A DNA stretch of 27,894 bases from Acetatifactor sp. (GCA_016293615.1 JAEDDX010000036.1:1-27894), one strand, 5' to 3'; shown: positions 1 to 7,999, counted from the first letter of the stretch. Notes: a model not told the origin generated them from the sequence alone. Translations and numbers: made by a program.

Positions 1-48
1 CAGACAGGATTTCCACCTGTTAGGTTAATTGCCCTTGGCTGGGCGCAC
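1..48 (-). mobile_element. 5' end of a group II intron (partial, runs off left edge)
   Basis: Read on the minus strand, the sequence from 48 towards 1 begins GTGCGCCCAG, followed by AGGGC and TTAA blocks. This is the conserved 5' end (GUGYG followed by the start of domain I) of bacterial group IIA/B ribozymes; the Lactococcus Ll.LtrB intron starts the same way. Only 48 nt are visible, so neither the intron-encoded reverse transcriptase nor domains V/VI can be checked. The 5' exon would end at 49 (…CTTGAAGT). An accidental match is possible, but a ten-base match followed by the expected spacing is unlikely by chance. Confidence 0.65.
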
Positions 49-78
49 ACTTCAAGTTTTCTTTTATTTTGCTCTTTT

Positions 79-87
79 ATTGTACCA
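79..87 (-). promoter_or_regulatory. Possible extended -10 promoter element reading left
   Basis: On the minus strand the sequence is TGGTACAAT, an extended -10 (TGn plus TACAAT). No convincing -35 lies 16-18 bp upstream, as the 17-bp position reads GAGAAT. If used, transcription would run into the putative group II intron at 48. The three better promoters in this window share the TGn feature, which is the main reason for listing it. Confidence 0.3.
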
Positions 88-124
88 CACCAAATCTAGA
101 TATTCTCCCAACATTTATCAAAAA

Positions 125-358
125 TCACCAAACTTCCAAACTATCAATCGCATCCACCCAAGCCTGCATTTCGCCATCTAAAGCAAGCCGAGCATACTCA
201 AGTGGCTCATCTATTGCCAAAGCATTCAGCGAATTTTGTGAGCAAGGAGTAGTTCTTAATCCATCCTCTGCTTTATTACAATCAATTCGCAATATGTAAT
301 TCTCAAATGTGGTTATATCAATACTGTTCGTTTGAGGGTTATAGTCTGCATATATCAA
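125..358 (-). CDS. Small DUF6061-like protein, possibly 5'-damaged
   Basis: This is a 77-residue acidic protein of unknown function. The pattern ADYN near the N-terminus, then IDC, then PLEYARLALDGEMQAWVDA near the C-terminus resembles the short DUF6061 proteins common in Lachnospiraceae; I recognise this from memory and could not search. There is no signal peptide or membrane segment. The only available start in this frame is TTG at 358, with no Shine-Dalgarno upstream, and the inverted-repeat array begins only 6 nt further up. Family members usually start two to four residues earlier with ATG, so the native start may have been replaced by the repeat. It is in an AT-rich flank and does not look like part of the glycan operons. 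Confidence 0.55.
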   Translation of the reverse strand: MIYADYNPQTNSIDITTFENYILRIDCNKAEDGLRTTPCSQNSLNALAIDEPLEYARLALDGEMQAWVDAIDSLEVW

Positions 359-717
359 TAGTGATTTTGGGCATATAAGACATAATACAATCCATATGCC
401 CAGAAAATCCGACGATTTTGGGTATTCTGAGACTATTGTTTTCTATATGCCCAAAATGAACGAATATTGAGCTTTTTTATGACATGAGAAGCTACCATTT
501 TGGGCTTTACAGATTCATTTTTGCGTATATGCCCATTCCGGTCAGATGAAAAATGTTTTGCTGTCGATTGTTTCATGATACCTGATTCATCAGGAACGAC
601 AGGAGCAGAATTCCGAAAAGGGAGAATTCATTCAACACCCCCAATTTATCGCGGTGCCCATTCGGATTTACGTGGGTGTGCCATGTTTTAGAAACGCGGG
701 CCGATGCAGGGCATTCC
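359..717. other. Intergenic flank, AT-rich on the left; repeat array only
   Basis: About 360 bp without a credible gene. The left half holds the inverted-repeat array (364-540). The right half holds short palindromes such as CCTGATTCATCAGG (581-594) and two GAATTC copies near 610-630 that could pair. None is followed by a T-run in the leftward direction, so I see no clear rho-independent terminator for the operon ending at 718. Confidence 0.6.
364..540. repeat. Array of three imperfect inverted-repeat (hairpin) units
   Basis: Three units share the form ATTTTGGGC…ATATGCCCA, with arms in opposite orientation. They lie at 364-408, 415-457 and 497-540, each about 44 nt. The left arm of unit 1 (364-377, ATTTTGGGCATATA) is the exact reverse complement of the right arm of unit 2 (444-457). 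Arm-to-arm spacing is 31, 29 and 29 nt. The first two units are only 6 bp apart and the third starts 40 bp after the second. A degenerate further half-site (GTGCCCATTCGG) sits at about 654-665. This could be a MITE-like or REP-like element, or a set of structured-RNA hairpins. Confidence 0.75.
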
Positions 718-2796
718 CTAGAAAATCTTCTTCACGGAGGCTGCCAGCTCGGTCGTCATGGAAAGGGGCACGCGCGCCACCTCCATGCGTACGAACAGGG
801 TGTTTTCAGCCTGACGGTTCGGCAGTTGCGTCAATACGATATGGATATTCGGGTCCTCGGTCGGGAAGATGCAGGTCGCCGGCTTGGCAATGCGGCCGTT
901 GATGAGCAATACCTTGCGATTCTCTATGGGTACGGGTTGTCCGTTGAAGGTCATCTCCAGAATCCGTACCACGCAGCTTGCAAACGCCGGATCGATACGA
1001 AGTACTCTCACATTGCCGTTCACATGCAGGGTCGTCTCGATGAGCCGGTCTCCCTGATAGGCGTCCTTCACAAAGTAGGATTCTTCCTCGAGGAAGCCCC
1101 TCCCGGTATCCTCATATACCTGCACACGGTTCACATTGTCAGCATCCTGATATTTATCCACCCACTTGCAGGGCTCTATCACGCGATGTCCGATCAGGTC
1201 GCGCATCTGCGCCATGGCGAGGCGCCTGCCTGTGACAAAGCTCTGGAAGTCTCTCTCCTGTTCCCTGAAGGCTTCCGCCTCTGCCTCCGTGATCTGCAGT
1301 TCCTCCAAAAGGCCTGCCAGATCAATGCAGTTACGCTTCTCATTTTCAAGCAGATAACAATACAGGGCGCGGAACGCAAGCTCCTTCGTCTCGATGCTCT
1401 TCCCGAAGGTCCATTCGTAATCGATCATCGTCCAGGTATCCCCGTCCACCAGAAGATTGGAAAAAATCAAGTCATAATCCGACACGGGGCAGTCACTGTG
1501 GTACGAAATCCGTTCCAGATACGCATGAAACAGTCTCCGGAATCCGTCCATGTCCTGCCGCTCCAGACAAGCGTCCATCAGTTCGGAGAGGGTCACTCCC
1601 CGCACAAATTCAAATTCGGTAAAGATCTCCCCGTTTTCCTCGTAGAGACTGCATTGATTTACCTGTAGTTTCCCGCCCTCATAGCGGTCGCTCAGCTGCC
1701 TGCAGGCAACTGCCATGGCACGCACATGCTCTGAGGCCTCCGGACCTGCCGGGTATTTTCTGACGGTAATCTTCTCTTCCTCATCCTTGCGGATCTCAGT
1801 GCGGATGGCGTACTCCGGCGCCCTGTCGTTGGAATACTTGGCGTATTTTACCTCCGGTCTCTTGCCGATCACGACCAGGTAGGAGTTGGAAAACACCGGG
1901 AACAGCGACTCCTCAATGATTCCATCAAAGGCGTTCTTCTCATCAAACAAAAGCATTCTGTCACGGTCGAAGTTTCGTAAGTTATTGGACAGCTCACCCT
2001 TTCCGGGGAGATACTCGTCGCTGTAGAGCGTTGTCATGAACTTATAATCAGGGTAGGGATAGTAAAAATGATACTCCTCCACACCGCAGTTTTTGAAGAT
2101 CTTCTCCAGACCGTTTCTGCCAAAGGTCTTCGCCGACCCGCCTTCCGGGTAATTCTCAATTCCGGAGAACCAGGTGCCGAGATGATCTTCCTTGCAGCCC
2201 GCAAAGTACTTGAGGCCGTACTTATTCTCGATTGCAATCACAATACGGCCGTTCTCAGACAAATGCTTTTTCAAAATATTCAGAAAATCCTCAAAGGGAT
2301 GTTCACCGCCCATATACGCAACCGCATATTCAAACACGCCGATCAGGCAGATATAATCATAATCGCAGGGAAGGTCCGGCTCAATGTCCTTGAAATTGCC
2401 GACATGAATGGTCACATTGTCACACTCCGCATGACGGTAGGCATTGATCAGACTTCTCTTTTTGGAAAGGTCCACACAGGTGACGCTGCCCGCCTTTTTC
2501 GCCAAAGCACCCGTGACAGCGCCGCAGCCGCTTCCCACCTCGAGCACCTTCATGCTGCGGTCCATGGGCAGCCAGTCCGCAATATTCTCCCTTAGCGGCG
2601 ACAGGTGATAGAGTACCGGCCAGTTCTTATGTTCCTCCACCGCAGTCGCATACTCGACGGGGGAAAGATTTTTCACAATGGCGAGAATCTCGTCCTCCAC
2701 TGCGCCGTCACAATACAAATCCTCGCCCGGGTATTTTGAGTAATCCAGTGTAACCTGTCCGATTTTATCGATGGTAAGCGTTTCTGTCTCTGCCAT
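718..2796 (-). CDS. Methyltransferase-kinase-like fusion, WbdD-type chain-terminator candidate
   Basis: This is a 692-residue, probably cytoplasmic protein. Residues about 60-250 form a class I SAM-dependent methyltransferase, with motif I VLEVGSGCGA at 84-93 followed by CVDLSKK. Residues about 330-520 resemble an aminoglycoside-phosphotransferase/kinase fold: SDYDLIFSNLL near 435-445 gives the catalytic Asp-x-x-x-x-Asn, and MIDYEW gives the metal-binding Asp. The remaining C-terminal ~150 residues look beta-rich and are unassigned. A methyltransferase joined to a kinase beside an ABC glycan exporter is the arrangement of WbdD, which caps E. coli O8/O9a chains with a methyl or methyl-phosphate group. 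No C-terminal coiled coil is obvious, unlike WbdD. It is the last gene of the operon, starting 122 bp after wzt, with AAGGA 10 nt before ATG. The domain assignment is firm; the capping role is inference. Confidence 0.75.
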   Translation of the reverse strand: MAETETLTIDKIGQVTLDYSKYPGEDLYCDGAVEDEILAIVKNLSPVEYATAVEEHKNWPVLYHLSPLRENIADWLPMDRSMKVLEVGSGCGAVTGALAKKAGSVTCVDLSKKRSLINAYRHAECDNVTIHVGNFKDIEPDLPCDYDYICLIGVFEYAVAYMGGEHPFEDFLNILKKHLSENGRIVIAIENKYGLKYFAGCKEDHLGTWFSGIENYPEGGSAKTFGRNGLEKIFKNCGVEEYHFYYPYPDYKFMTTLYSDEYLPGKGELSNNLRNFDRDRMLLFDEKNAFDGIIEESLFPVFSNSYLVVIGKRPEVKYAKYSNDRAPEYAIRTEIRKDEEEKITVRKYPAGPEASEHVRAMAVACRQLSDRYEGGKLQVNQCSLYEENGEIFTEFEFVRGVTLSELMDACLERQDMDGFRRLFHAYLERISYHSDCPVSDYDLIFSNLLVDGDTWTMIDYEWTFGKSIETKELAFRALYCYLLENEKRNCIDLAGLLEELQITEAEAEAFREQERDFQSFVTGRRLAMAQMRDLIGHRVIEPCKWVDKYQDADNVNRVQVYEDTGRGFLEEESYFVKDAYQGDRLIETTLHVNGNVRVLRIDPAFASCVVRILEMTFNGQPVPIENRKVLLINGRIAKPATCIFPTEDPNIHIVLTQLPNRQAENTLFVRMEVARVPLSMTTELAASVKKIF

Positions 2797-2918
2797 GGGA
2801 GCACCGTCCTTCTTTCTTCCAATCTTCTCCGGCCAAACTCTACCGCCGAAAGCAGCATATCCCGGCCGTATTTTACTGCCGGAGGCTGCACGGATTCCGC
2901 TGTCAGCCGTCCGTCACG

Positions 2919-4262
2919 CTAAACATCCGTCACGCGGACTTTGGAATCCATATCATAATAGCCCACCGTGTTCTTGTCAGACACGACCGTGATGTTCAGT
3001 GTGTCATACAGTCTGTGGTAGACCTCAAATTTATCTTTGTCATAGCCGGTCACGCCCAGAGACAGCAGGTACTCGCCGCCCTGCAGGCTCATCTTCTGGG
3101 TAAAGGTGATATCCTTCACCTGTCCGGCCTCCGCGCTCTCCAAAAACGCCTTCTCCACCATGGAGTTGGTTCCGGTAATCTCCGTCCCCTGCACATTTTT
3201 AAAAGAGAACGCAAAAATAGGGTTCGGAACAGACTCTTCGAACTTCACACGCATGTGCAGCGTAAACTCCGTACCCTTGATGACTGCCGTGGTGCGCACG
3301 CCATGGTCGTCGGTCACATAGAACTCTGTGATGCGGGCCTGTCCGGTTCCATACTCTAAAACCGTGGGATTGACACCCTGCGCAGTGCCCACACCGGCTG
3401 CCTTGCCGGCCGCCTTGCGAATCTCGGGATCCTCCAGCAGGTTCTCTTCCTCCTGCGCGGGCACCTCATACTGCCCCACCAGGATTCTCTTATAGGCGTC
3501 TATCATCTCCTTCGGAGCTCCCTCGCCCAAAAGCTTTCCCTGATTGAGCAGAAATACCCTGTCGCAGTATTTGCTGATGCTGCTTAAGTCATGGCTGACG
3601 AACACGATCGTCTTGCCCATGTTCTTAAACTCTTCAAACTTGTGATAACACTTTGCCTGGAAAAACACATCTCCCACCGACAACGCCTCATCCACGATCA
3701 GTATCTCCGGCTCGATGTTGATTGCGACCGCGAATGCGAGTCTCACAAACATACCGCTGGAGTAGGTCTTGACCGGCTGATACACATAATCCCCGATGTC
3801 GGCAAACTCTAAAATCTCCGGAAGCTTCGCCTCGATCTCCTTCTCGGAAAAGCCCATCATCGTGCCGTTTAAGTAGACATTCTCCAGACCGCTGTACTCC
3901 TGGTTAAAGCCCGCACCCAGTTCCAGCAGGGCGGAGATTCTGCCGTTTACCTTCACCTCGCCTGAGGTCGGGGACAGAACGCCGGTGATGATCTTTAAAA
4001 TCGTCGATTTTCCCGAGCCGTTTGTACCGATGATACCCACAGTCTCTCCGCGATAAATGTTCATGTTCACGCCGCTGAGCGCATAGTGCAGCTTGTGGGA
4101 GGCATGTCCGATGCCGAAGGCCTCCTTCATGCGGTCGCGAAGCTTATCGTAGAGTTTATAGACCTTACTGACATCCTTCACTTCGATGGCTGTTTCCCTT
4201 GCCATATTCTGTTTGTCCTGCATGGCAGAATGATTCCCTGCCCCTGTATTTTTTGTTTCCAT
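2919..4262 (-). CDS. wzt: ABC glycan exporter ATP-binding subunit (Wzt/TagH-like) with C-terminal extension
   Basis: This is the ATPase of an ABC-2 polysaccharide exporter. It has Walker A GTNGSGKST, a YSSGM signature and Walker B EILIVDEAL. The nucleotide-binding domain ends near residue 250. A further ~190 residues follow, mostly beta-strand in character, where O9a-type Wzt proteins carry a carbohydrate-binding domain that reads the chain terminus. I chose the ATG at 4262 because GGAG sits 5 nt upstream; an in-frame ATG at 4283 would add seven residues. The permease gene lies 63 bp upstream and the methyltransferase-kinase gene lies downstream, so exporter and possible cap-maker are co-transcribed. 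A teichoic-acid-type TagH is the main alternative, though those usually have a different C-terminal tail. Confidence 0.85.
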   Translation of the reverse strand: METKNTGAGNHSAMQDKQNMARETAIEVKDVSKVYKLYDKLRDRMKEAFGIGHASHKLHYALSGVNMNIYRGETVGIIGTNGSGKSTILKIITGVLSPTSGEVKVNGRISALLELGAGFNQEYSGLENVYLNGTMMGFSEKEIEAKLPEILEFADIGDYVYQPVKTYSSGMFVRLAFAVAINIEPEILIVDEALSVGDVFFQAKCYHKFEEFKNMGKTIVFVSHDLSSISKYCDRVFLLNQGKLLGEGAPKEMIDAYKRILVGQYEVPAQEEENLLEDPEIRKAAGKAAGVGTAQGVNPTVLEYGTGQARITEFYVTDDHGVRTTAVIKGTEFTLHMRVKFEESVPNPIFAFSFKNVQGTEITGTNSMVEKAFLESAEAGQVKDITFTQKMSLQGGEYLLSLGVTGYDKDKFEVYHRLYDTLNITVVSDKNTVGYYDMDSKVRVTDV

Positions 4263-4325
4263 GATGTCTCCGCTCATTTTCATTTCATCCCGGCATCCCT
4301 GATATCTCCCGCCGGGGACCTTTTT

Positions 4326-5309
4326 CTAAAGTACATCCGCAAAATGTACCTTCAGACGTTTGAAAATCATTGTACCGATTCCGAACAGCACGATGGTGAC
4401 CATCCAGAAGTAAACGGTGGAAAAGAAGTCCATGAAAAACCATTCGTGTCCGTAGATTGCGCTGCGATATCCGTTCACAATGTACACCAGCGGATTGATC
4501 TTCATCACCTTCTGCCAGCCTGACGGCAACATGTTCAGATCCCAGAGGATCGGCGTCGCCCACATGCCGATCTGCAGCAGGATGCTGATGATCTGGGAAA
4601 GGTCTTTGAAGAAGACAACGATCGCGCAGGTGGTATAGCAGATCGCCAATACCAGAAGAAACAGGCAGGCGCTGTAATAGAAAATCTGAATGGTGTAAAC
4701 AGTCGGATAGTACCCGTAGATCGCCGCCACGATCAGAAGCACCAGGATAAAGAAACCGTGGATGAAGGTGGCTGCGATGATTTTGATGATCGGCAGGATG
4801 CTGATCTTAAACACGACCTTTTTCACGAGATAGTCATATTCGCGCAGGGCGTTCGTACCGCTGTTTAAAGCTTCGCTGAAGAAAAACCAGGGCACCAGAC
4901 CGGCTGTCAGAAACAGCACGAAGGGCGCTTCCTCGGTCCGGCTCGCTCCCTTCATCACAATCTCAAACACAAAATAATACAGGGCTACCGTCACCACAGG
5001 CTGGACCATCGCCCAGATCGCCCCCAGATAGGAGCCCGCATAGCGCTTCTTAAAATCGTTCTTTGCAAGCTTCCAGATCAGATGTCTGCTCTGATACAGC
5101 TCTTGTGTCAGGCCCGTCACCTTATCGTACAGCAGTGCAAACCCCAGGCAGGCTCCCGCAATGATCGTGCAGGAGATCACCTTCTTGATCAGCTCCTCCG
5201 TCGGATCTGCCAGGGGACCGGGATTTTCGTGGGTGATCACGACGCCCGCAAGAACCAGGCCAAGGAGCGTGAAAAGGAGAATGGCTCTCTTTTTTTTGCT
5301 GCTTTTCAT
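4326..5309 (-). CDS. wzm: ABC-2 glycan exporter permease (Wzm/TagG-like)
   Basis: This 327-residue membrane protein forms the channel partner of the downstream ATPase. The conserved core starts near residue 77 (LIWKLAKNDFKKRYAGSYLG), with the amphipathic entry helix typical of the family, followed by about six membrane spans. Family members are usually about 260 residues. Here an extra N-terminus of ~75 residues carries two predicted spans (about 9-25 and 45-61). The start at 5309 has AAGGGGA 8 nt upstream, and rfbC ends 13 bp before it. A run of eight A sits at codons 5-7 of the gene. Function as a glycan exporter is well supported; the exact substrate is unknown. Confidence 0.85.
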   Translation of the reverse strand: MKSSKKKRAILLFTLLGLVLAGVVITHENPGPLADPTEELIKKVISCTIIAGACLGFALLYDKVTGLTQELYQSRHLIWKLAKNDFKKRYAGSYLGAIWAMVQPVVTVALYYFVFEIVMKGASRTEEAPFVLFLTAGLVPWFFFSEALNSGTNALREYDYLVKKVVFKISILPIIKIIAATFIHGFFILVLLIVAAIYGYYPTVYTIQIFYYSACLFLLVLAICYTTCAIVVFFKDLSQIISILLQIGMWATPILWDLNMLPSGWQKVMKINPLVYIVNGYRSAIYGHEWFFMDFFSTVYFWMVTIVLFGIGTMIFKRLKVHFADVL

Positions 5310-5322
5310 TTGTCTCGTCCCC

Positions 5323-5877
5323 TTACTGCTTCTTCAGGCTGCTAAGCCCGCCCCACTTGGTATCGCGTTCGGAAAAAATCAGCTCCATACCCTCGGGAAT
5401 CGGCCATTCGATGCCGATCCCAGGGTCATTGTATCTCAGTCCGCCCTCGTCCCCGGGATGGTAGAAATCAGTCACCTTATAGCAAAACTCCGCATAATCG
5501 GACAGCACAAGGAAGCCGTGCGCAAAGTTCTTCGGCACATACAGCTGCTTCTTGTTCTCCTCTGTCAAAAGTACGCCGAACCATTTTCCGTAGGTGGCGG
5601 AACCTTCTCTGAGGTCGACCGCTACATCAAACACCTCGCCCCTGATGACTCTCACTAGCTTGGCCTGCGGATGCGCAATCTGGAAGTGCAGACCGCGAAG
5701 CACGCCCTTTCCGGAGGCAGACTGGTTGTCCTGCACAAAGACATCGTCAATGCCTGCTGCCTTATAGTCCTCATACTGATAGGACTCGAAAAAATATCCT
5801 CTGTGATCCCCGTGTACGGTGGGGGTTATCACCTTTAATCCTTCAATCTCACAAGTCTCCACTGTGATCTTACCCAT
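5323..5877 (-). CDS. rfbC: dTDP-4-dehydrorhamnose 3,5-epimerase
   Basis: RfbC converts dTDP-4-keto-6-deoxy-D-glucose to dTDP-4-keto-L-rhamnose in the cytoplasm. The 184-residue length is normal for the family. The hallmark GVLRGLHFQ carries the catalytic His, and the RGEVFDVAVDLR and YVPKNFAHGFLVLSD segments of the cupin fold are present. The start is supported by GAGGAG 8 nt upstream. It lies between rfbA and the exporter genes in the same operon. The final reductase of the pathway, RfbD, is not in this window. Confidence 0.95.
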   Translation of the reverse strand: MGKITVETCEIEGLKVITPTVHGDHRGYFFESYQYEDYKAAGIDDVFVQDNQSASGKGVLRGLHFQIAHPQAKLVRVIRGEVFDVAVDLREGSATYGKWFGVLLTEENKKQLYVPKNFAHGFLVLSDYAEFCYKVTDFYHPGDEGGLRYNDPGIGIEWPIPEGMELIFSERDTKWGGLSSLKKQ

Positions 5878-5904
5878 GACAAGCTCTCCTCAACTTTTCT
5901 GTTC

Positions 5905-5990
5905 TGAATCTTCCGGCACGGCGCCAAGTCTCTCTTTCAGATTGTTCCGAACCTTCTGACGCGGCGCCAAGTCTCTCTTACAGACCGTTC
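5905..5990 (-). repeat. 43-bp tandem duplication spanning the rfbA stop codon
   Basis: Two adjacent copies, 5948-5990 and 5905-5947, agree at 35 of 43 positions, with the identical core GGCGCCAAGTCTCTCTT. The first copy contains the last codons and stop of rfbA. The second lies in the rfbA-rfbC spacer, where the stop has been lost. A four-base start of a third copy follows at 5901-5904. Confidence 0.85.
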
Positions 5991-6847
5991 GCGATCTCCA
6001 TGAGATACTTGCCGTAGTTGGTCTTCATCAGAGGCTCGGCAAGCTTAACCAGCTGGTCTCTGTCGATGAAGCCTCTCTTGTACGCAATCTCCTCGATGCA
6101 GGAGATGTACAGACCCTGTCTCTTCTGGAAGGCTGCCACGAAATCCGCTGCGTCCAAAAGGGCGTCGTGATTGCCGGTATCGAGCCATGCGAAGCCCCTT
6201 CCAAGCGTCTCCACATGCAGGGTTCCCCTCTGCAGATACTCGTTGTTGACGGAAGTGATCTCGATCTCGCCGCGGGCGGAGGGCTTTACATTCTTAGCGA
6301 TCTCCACAACATCATTGTCATAGAAGTACAATCCGGGAACCGCGTAGTTGCTCTTAGGGTTCGCGGGCTTTTCCTCGATGGACAGTGCCTTGCCGGTCTC
6401 GTCGAACTCAACCACGCCGTACTCTCTGGGATCGCGCACATAATAGCCGAAGATGGTCGCTCCCTCTTCTCTGGACGCCGCCTCCTTTAAGACGCGGGAG
6501 AAGCTCTGTCCATAGAAAATATTGTCGCCAAGAACCAGAGCGACCCTGTCGTTTCCGATAAATTTCTCACCGATGATAAAGGCGTCCGCAAGCCCTCTGG
6601 GGTACTCCTGGACTGCGTAGGAAAGCTCCATGCCGAGCTGATGTCCGTCGCCCAGAAGGTCGATAAACACCGGCAGATCCCTGGGGGTGGAGATGATCAG
6701 AATCTCACGGATGCCGGCAAGCATCAGCGTGGACAACGGGTAGTATATCATCGGTTTGTCATAAACCGGCATGATCTGCTTGGAAATTGCCTTGGTCAGC
6801 GGATATAATCTGGTGCCGGAACCCCCGGCTAAAATGATTCCCTTCAT
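5978..6847 (-). CDS. rfbA: Glucose-1-phosphate thymidylyltransferase
   Basis: RfbA makes dTDP-glucose from dTTP and glucose 1-phosphate, the entry step for dTDP-deoxysugars. At 289 residues it matches the RfbA/RmlA size. The N-terminal nucleotide-binding signature GGSGTRLYPLT is intact, followed by YDKPMIYYPLSTLM and, further on, EYGVVEFDE and IEEKP. AAGGAGG precedes the ATG by 9 nt. The gene follows rfbB after a 69-bp spacer containing a stem-loop. Its product feeds both the WecE and the RfbC branches encoded in this window. Confidence 0.96.
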   Translation of the reverse strand: MKGIILAGGSGTRLYPLTKAISKQIMPVYDKPMIYYPLSTLMLAGIREILIISTPRDLPVFIDLLGDGHQLGMELSYAVQEYPRGLADAFIIGEKFIGNDRVALVLGDNIFYGQSFSRVLKEAASREEGATIFGYYVRDPREYGVVEFDETGKALSIEEKPANPKSNYAVPGLYFYDNDVVEIAKNVKPSARGEIEITSVNNEYLQRGTLHVETLGRGFAWLDTGNHDALLDAADFVAAFQKRQGLYISCIEEIAYKRGFIDRDQLVKLAEPLMKTNYGKYLMEIANGL

Positions 6848-6875
6848 AGAAAGAGACCTCCTTTTTTACACACCG

Positions 6876-6903
6876 AATGGGAACGATGCAATTCGTCCCC
6901 ATT
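6876..6903 (-). other. Intercistronic stem-loop between rfbB and rfbA
   Basis: The arms 6876-6886 and 6893-6903 pair over 11 bp with one G-U pair around a 6-nt loop. No T-run follows on the minus strand, so it is unlikely to terminate. It could be an RNA processing or stabilising element just ahead of the rfbA ribosome site. Confidence 0.6.
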
Positions 6904-6916
6904 TCGTTGTTATTGT

Positions 6917-7999
6917 TTAGTTTTCGTACATTTCGGCGTAATACTTCTGATAGCTTCCGCTGGTCACATTCTTCATCCAGTCCTCGTGCTCAAAATACCA
7001 CTGAATGGTCTTTTTGATGCCCTCCCTGAACATGGTCTCGGGATACCAGCCGATCTCGGTTTTGATCTTATCAGGCGCGATGGCGTATCTTCTGTCATGC
7101 CCCTTTCTGTCCTCCACATAGGTGATGAGGTCTTCATTCACAAATGCTTTTCTGGGATCGGACTCGGGAAGCATCTCCTGCAAGGTCTCCAGAATGATGC
7201 GGATGATCTCGATATTCTGCTTCTCGTTGTGTCCGCCGACATTGTAGGTTTCAAACAGTCTGCCCTGTTCCTGCACCATATCGATTGCCTTCGCGTGATC
7301 CTCCACATACAGCCAGTCGCGCACATTCTTTCCGTCGCCGTAGACGGGAAGCTTCTTGCCCTGCAGTGCATTGTTGATGATCAACGGAATCAGCTTCTCG
7401 GGGAACTGGTAGGGTCCGTAGTTGTTGGAGCAGTTCGTGATATTCGCCGGGAAATGATAGGTATCCATGTACGCCTTCACCAGCATGTCCGAGCTTGCCT
7501 TGCTCGCCGAATACGGGCTGTGGGGGTCGTAGGGCGTCGTCTCATAGAAGAAGGCATTGTCGTCATCGGGAAGCGAGCCGTATACCTCATCGGTAGAAAC
7601 ATGCAGGAATTTCTTCCCCTCTTTGAAGCTGCCGTCGGGAAGCTCCCAGGCCGCCTTAGCGCAGTTGAGCATCACGGCCGTGCCCAGCACATTGGTCTGG
7701 ACGAACACTTCCGGATTGCGGATGCTTCTGTCGACATGGCTCTCCGCCGCAAAATGAACCACTCTGTCAATGTCGTTCTCGGCAAAAATCTTCGCGATGG
7801 CTTCCTTGTCGCAGATATCGGCTTTCACAAATGTATAATTGGGAAGGTTCTCGATATCTTTGAGGTTCTCTAAGTTGCCGGCATAGGTCAGCACATCGAC
7901 ATTGATGATGCGAATGGTGTCGCCGTACTTTTTCAGCATGTAATGAATGTAGTTGGAGCCGATGAAGCCTGCTCCTCCGGTTACTAAATAGGTTCTCAT
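6917..7999 (-). CDS. rfbB: dTDP-glucose 4,6-dehydratase
   Basis: RfbB is an NAD-dependent short-chain dehydrogenase/reductase that makes dTDP-4-keto-6-deoxyglucose. The Rossmann motif TGGAGFIGS sits at the N-terminus, with STDEVYG and the catalytic YSASK further on. From the ATG at 7999 it is 360 residues, near the usual size. I chose that start because AAAGGA lies 8 nt upstream and the family begins with this segment; an in-frame start at 8044 would add an unsupported 15 residues. It follows the GH25 gene, and no strong promoter is visible in the spacer, so it is probably co-transcribed. Confidence 0.96.
   Translation of the reverse strand: MRTYLVTGGAGFIGSNYIHYMLKKYGDTIRIINVDVLTYAGNLENLKDIENLPNYTFVKADICDKEAIAKIFAENDIDRVVHFAAESHVDRSIRNPEVFVQTNVLGTAVMLNCAKAAWELPDGSFKEGKKFLHVSTDEVYGSLPDDDNAFFYETTPYDPHSPYSASKASSDMLVKAYMDTYHFPANITNCSNNYGPYQFPEKLIPLIINNALQGKKLPVYGDGKNVRDWLYVEDHAKAIDMVQEQGRLFETYNVGGHNEKQNIEIIRIILETLQEMLPESDPRKAFVNEDLITYVEDRKGHDRRYAIAPDKIKTEIGWYPETMFREGIKKTIQWYFEHEDWMKNVTSGSYQKYYAEMYEN

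Noticed and set aside
676..1668. Long open frame on the plus strand (330 codons)
   Set aside because: It lies wholly inside the methyltransferase-kinase gene on the opposite strand, has no ribosome site and no recognisable domain; the minus-strand protein has clear motifs.
2797..2918. Small minus-strand frame (2673-2891) in the wzt to methyltransferase spacer
   Set aside because: It overlaps the methyltransferase gene start in another frame and has no ribosome site or family pattern.
6986..7873. 295-codon frame on the plus strand
   Set aside because: Antisense to rfbB, whose motifs are intact; the plus-strand translation resembles nothing known to me.
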